From assembly GCF_023343835.1 (NCBI RefSeq), contig NC_064435.1, positions 39,642,603-39,706,602 on the forward strand: a stretch of 64,000 nucleotides of DNA. Reading direction: 5' to 3'. The translations under genes and the position numbers were made by a program. Of the stretch, positions 61,287 to 64,000 are shown piece after piece (the first letter of the stretch is position 1; each line of letters begins with the position of its first letter). The notes under the pieces are model-generated. The model was not told the DNA's origin, searched no databases, and worked only from the letters and a program-made list of their open reading frames with translations. This stretch comes from Lagopus muta. Its lineage: Eukaryota > Chordata > Aves > Galliformes > Phasianidae.

Positions 61287-61397
61287 GCTACGACCCCGAC
61301 CGACACCGGCCGGCCCGTAGAAGGCCGTTGGGCGCTACGGTGAGTATCCCTACATCCCCTAGCGACTGATGACGACAGCGTTAAACGCCCTCCTCCC

Positions 61398-61402
61398 ATT
61401 GG
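61398..61402 (-). promoter_or_regulatory. Inverted CCAAT box (NF-Y type)
   Basis: ATTGG within CTCCCATTGGCTTTCGG, about 65 bases upstream of the CTTTAAAG element and about 120 upstream of the E-box. This is a typical position for NF-Y in CpG-island promoters. Confidence 0.5.
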
Positions 61403-61449
61403 CTTTCGGACACGCAGAGCGTGACCTATCAGAGAGCAAAGCGCTGCTG

Positions 61450-61727
61450 CTTCCCCCTCCCCCTTTAAAGCCGGCACCGCGGCGCGGAGGAGGCTCGGCT
61501 GCCTGCGACGGCGGCGTCACGTGACCTTCTGTTTACATCCTCTCAGCTGTTGGGGCCCCTCCTCCCCTTGCGGCGCCTTACACCAACACAAACAGCGGCC
61601 GGAGCTTGCCGAGCCCTCCGCTGCGTGGCCCGCCGGCCTCACTTCGCTCCGTGGGCGGTCGCGGGAGCGGCTGGAGCGCTCCTCCGCTTTACTTCTGCCC
61701 TGAGCGGGGTGCCTGCCGCACACCGGG
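61450..61727 (+). other. Probable untranslated first exon
   Basis: This is the stretch between the CCAAT/CTTTAAAG elements and a strong splice donor, CACCGG|GTGAGT (GT at 61728-61729). It is GC-rich, contains GTCACGTGAC and has no convincing initiation codon with a gene-like frame. I read it as a 5' UTR exon spliced to coding exons beyond the window. The transcription start is not visible from sequence, so the left edge is only approximate. Confidence 0.5.
61516..61525. promoter_or_regulatory. Perfect E-box palindrome GTCACGTGAC
   Basis: This 10-bp palindrome is the high-affinity site of the USF and MiT/TFE (TFEB, MITF) class of bHLH-zip factors. Its place in the core of the CpG island suggests control by such factors, for instance in lysosomal or metabolic gene programmes. 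Confidence 0.6.
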
Positions 61728-61794
61728 TGAGTGCCCCGCGCACGGGAGGAGGAGGCGGCAGTGGGGCTCCCCGTGGCTGTGCTGCGGGGCCGCT

Positions 61795-61818
61795 ATGGCA
61801 GAGCCGGGACTGTTTGGG
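61795..61818 (+). CDS. Candidate alternative first coding exon, MAEPGLFG
   Basis: ATG at 61795 has a good Kozak context (G at -3, G at +4). It opens eight codons, MAEPGLFG, that end exactly at a donor-like GGG|GTGAGG (GT at 61819-61820). If used, it would be a short first coding exon in phase 0, belonging to a transcript that starts downstream of the 61728 donor or reads through it. Short N-terminal exons of this kind are common in CpG-island genes. I do not recognise the N-terminus, and chance is a real alternative. Confidence 0.25.
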
Positions 61819-61904
61819 GTGAGGGAAAACGCACCCCCCTTACCACCCCTCTCCTCCCCCCCCGCGTCCGCGACTGCGGCTCCCATTGTCCGTTGGCACG
61901 CAGG

Positions 61905-61940
61905 CGCGTGGGGGTTGGGCGGGGGGGGGGGGGGGGGGAA
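61905..61940 (+). repeat. G-rich tract with G18 run
   Basis: GTGGGGGTTGGGC is followed by eighteen G (61921-61938) and AA. There are ample G tracts for a quadruplex, in the probable first intron about 200 bases after the first donor. Confidence 0.9.
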
Positions 61941-62099
61941 GAGGTTGTTTTCGCGCAGCCGGGACGGGCCCCAGGCTAGCTGACGCCTGTAGAGGTTTGG
62001 GAGAGCGCTGTCCCCCCTCCCCGGCGCCTCCTCTCGTGTGCGGTGCGTGATCTGCGGCCCGAGACGGGGCGGGGGGGAAACCGCAGGTGTGCGGGGCTG

Positions 62100-62276
62100 A
62101 GCGGGACGGGGCGAAGGCCGCGGCTGAGAGGAGCGCCGTCCCTGCGCTCCGGCTCCTCCCCGCTGTGTTTTCCTTTTGTTTGGGTGGAGGGGAGAAACGC
62201 GTTTTTTTACGTAAACGCTGCCTTTCGACCCGCAAGCTCCGGCGGGCAGCGCTCGGCTCTGCGGACGAGAGCAAAG
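62100..62276 (+). other. Candidate alternative first exon ending at donor 62277
   Basis: A consensus-like donor, GCAAAG|GTAACG, lies in the downstream half of the island. It may end another alternative untranslated first exon. The left edge is a guess. Confidence 0.3.
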
Positions 62277-62620
62277 GTAACGGGGCCGCTCCCCGCCTGT
62301 GCCGCTCCCGGCTCTGTTTACATCGCTCTCCGCTTGGGCGGGGGGAGGAGCGGGACCTCGCGCCGGGCGGCCTCCCCCCTTCGCTGCTCTCTCCGCCGAC
62401 ACGTCCCCCGCCGCCGAGTTTGCCTCCTCCCCTCGTCCCGCCGCCCTCTGCCACGGCGCGGCCGTGCAGGGAGAGTGGAGGGAGGGATCTTGGCATCTAT
62501 CTGATACGCAGTTAGTAGCCGAGGCCTGCTTTGTGCAGCCCGGACTTCGAAAGGAGAAAGGGAAAAACGAAACATCCTGCGGTGTGAACAAGTAACTCGG
62601 GTGGTGAGCAGGATTCATCC

Positions 62621-64000
62621 TGAGGGAGGAAAACATTTTGGGGGGGTCTGCGTGAGGGAAGAGATGGATCTGCTGCAGTGTGTTGAAGGTGTCTGTGTCC
62701 TAGCAGTACTCAGTAGGACCTGCGCAGCTGCTGTCCTTAGTGAGTGTTCTTTCTGTTTGACAGGTCAAAGTTAAGCACAGTTGAGCTGCACGCTTAAGCA
62801 AGAAAGCAAGGCTGCTTCTGGTAATGAGCAGTAAACTTTTCAGGTGCACAGAGAGGATGCTCGGATGAGGGCAGTCAGCACTTGAACAGATTAATAAAGA
62901 TACCAGTTTTTGTTTGTTCACTCTGTGTAATGAAGTGCTTTTCTAGATTGAAAAATCTATGCTTTAAGTTGGTAGATAACAAGAGTGCATTGGGAGAGTA
63001 CCTTTGTAACTGTAATTCACTATACTTGCAAAAGAATTATAATATGTGATACTTGCCGCCCCTCCCTTCCCCTCCTCCCCCAACTCATACTTTATTCTGG
63101 GCCCTAAGCAGACCATCTCTGGAATGAGTCAAGCTTGTATAAATTGAGCTGCTTTCAGCAGAACTCCTGCCTCATTTGTTGGAGAAGTTTGAGAGGTGTT
63201 TTGGGTGTGTAGGTGGACAAATGAGTCAAAGATCTATCAGTGTCTTAACTGACTTTGGGTAATAAAGATCATGTAACACCAGGAACATAAGTTACTTGAC
63301 TGTGTTCAGAAAGCTATGAGAGCTTCAGATGGAGATGGGCATATAGCCAGATGTGTTTGACAGCAGTGAATGTGCCTCAGATATGCAAAGAGAAACAATT
63401 AGATGTTGTTGGGAGCTCTGCAGTGAAGAGTGTGTCATGAAATTGCAGAAATGGATGAGCTAATTCTGAACTTGCACTCAGAACAACCAAATGTTATCTC
63501 TGGATTTGTGCAGGTAGAGGCTCTTTTCCCCTGCATTGTCTCAGATCTTCACAGTAAACTCTTAGTCATTCTTTCTCTCAATTGGCTTTATCAGTGGATT
63601 TTTTCATCCAACCTCAAACTTCTTTTATGTTGTTATTGTGACTTGATCTAGATATTTGAACAGTCCATTGTTATTTTGAAATACTAGATTTATTAGTTAA
63701 ATCTTGCCATTTTTATAGCCCTCATGTTGCCAAATTGGTCATTTTTATTCCTTAGTCTTTTGTTTCATTGTTGATGACTACCCCAAGCTGCAGCTGCTCC
63801 TTTTGTAGAGGCTTCTGCCTCCCAAGAGTCTAATAATAGGATTGAACTACCAAACATGCATTGTAGTTCTCCATGCTTGTTCTGGGCTGCACCAGAGCAG
63901 CCGTCTGGCTGCGTTTCTGTAAATTTGGTGAGCTGTTGCTTTAAAATATTGTGAGTTCAAAAGCCTAAAGTTAAGCTTAGCATAGATATTGATGGAGGTG
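62621..64000. other. Probable first-intron sequence
   Basis: The composition returns to AT-rich right after the island. There is no coding exon, repeat family or further promoter signal. The 73-codon open frame at 63430-63651 has no domain. This fits the start of a long first intron. Confidence 0.5.

Larger units (their letters stand above)
61000..62620. promoter_or_regulatory. CpG island promoter of a gene extending right
   Basis: The composition changes sharply from AT-rich to very GC-rich with dense CpG from about 61,150 to 62,500, by far the strongest such region in the window. It holds an inverted CCAAT box (61398-61402), CTTTAAAG (61463-61470), a perfect E-box palindrome (61516-61525) and + strand splice donors at 61340, 61728, 61819 and 62277. 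Together these indicate a TATA-less, broadly active promoter with alternative first exons for a + strand gene whose body lies beyond 64,000. A bidirectional promoter is possible. I cannot name the gene. Confidence 0.8.

Noticed and set aside
61530-61549. miR-30-like string TGTTTACATCCTCTCAGCTG
   Set aside because: It lacks the TGTAAACATCC seed and spacing of miR-30, and no complementary arm that would form a precursor hairpin is nearby.
61689-62636. 315-codon open frame on the minus strand in the CpG island
   Set aside because: Several frames on both strands are open here because GC-rich DNA has few stops. The translation is low-complexity Pro/Arg/Ala/Gly with no domain, and the splice donors point the other way.
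1-64000. CRISPR arrays, tRNA or rRNA genes, prokaryotic operons or phage-defence systems
   Set aside because: The sequence is avian nuclear DNA. No regularly spaced repeats, cloverleaf genes or compact gene clusters were seen on either strand.

Overview
The window is vertebrate nuclear DNA, almost certainly from a bird and most likely a galliform such as chicken. It is AT-rich, CpG-poor and rich in A/T homopolymers. It carries at least fourteen copies of the CR1 LINE with the bird-type 3' end, short tandem ATTCTRTG units. It also holds an antisense solo LTR of a type I recognise from bird genomes. There are no bacterial operons, CRISPR arrays, tRNA or rRNA genes, and no intact long coding sequence. 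Nearly all open frames of 60 to 150 codons are chance ORFs or remnants of the CR1 reverse transcriptase.

Layout. Positions 1 to about 2,200 look like 3' UTR or downstream flank of a gene read on the + strand: AT-rich, with AATAAA signals at 226, 1,689 and 2,171. From about 2.2 to 60.9 kb lies a long non-coding stretch, intergenic or intronic. CR1 copies on the + strand are at 10.5, 18.0, 21.2, 26.05, 31.8, 42.3 and 58.5 kb. CR1 copies on the - strand are at 5.1 to 5.8 (two, nested), 26.0 to 27.05, 27.5, 35.2 to 36.6, 48.7 and 52.4 kb. LTR-like pieces lie at 16.8 to 17.2 kb (convincing), 56.6 to 56.9 kb and 27.6 to 28.25 kb (both weaker). A related pair of promoter-like repeats is at 17.3 and 39.7 kb. 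From about 61.0 to 62.6 kb there is a strong CpG island with an inverted CCAAT box, a perfect GTCACGTGAC E-box and several + strand splice donors. I read it as the promoter and alternative first exons of a gene that continues to the right beyond the window. I cannot name that gene.

Smaller signals are three candidate exons with good splice sites (4,405-4,450; 29,683-29,776; 45,291-45,476), two perfect CTCF-core matches pointing away from each other (38,427 minus, 42,861 plus), two CR1-into-CR1 insertions each flanked by a 5-bp duplication, perfect 12-bp inverted repeats at 17,378 and 58,003, and a dense homopolymer cluster at 46.8 to 48.3 kb. I found no convincing undescribed coding system. 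The most worthwhile leads are the paired TATA-plus-donor repeats, the divergent CTCF motifs and the unrecognised terminal-exon candidate at 45.3 kb.
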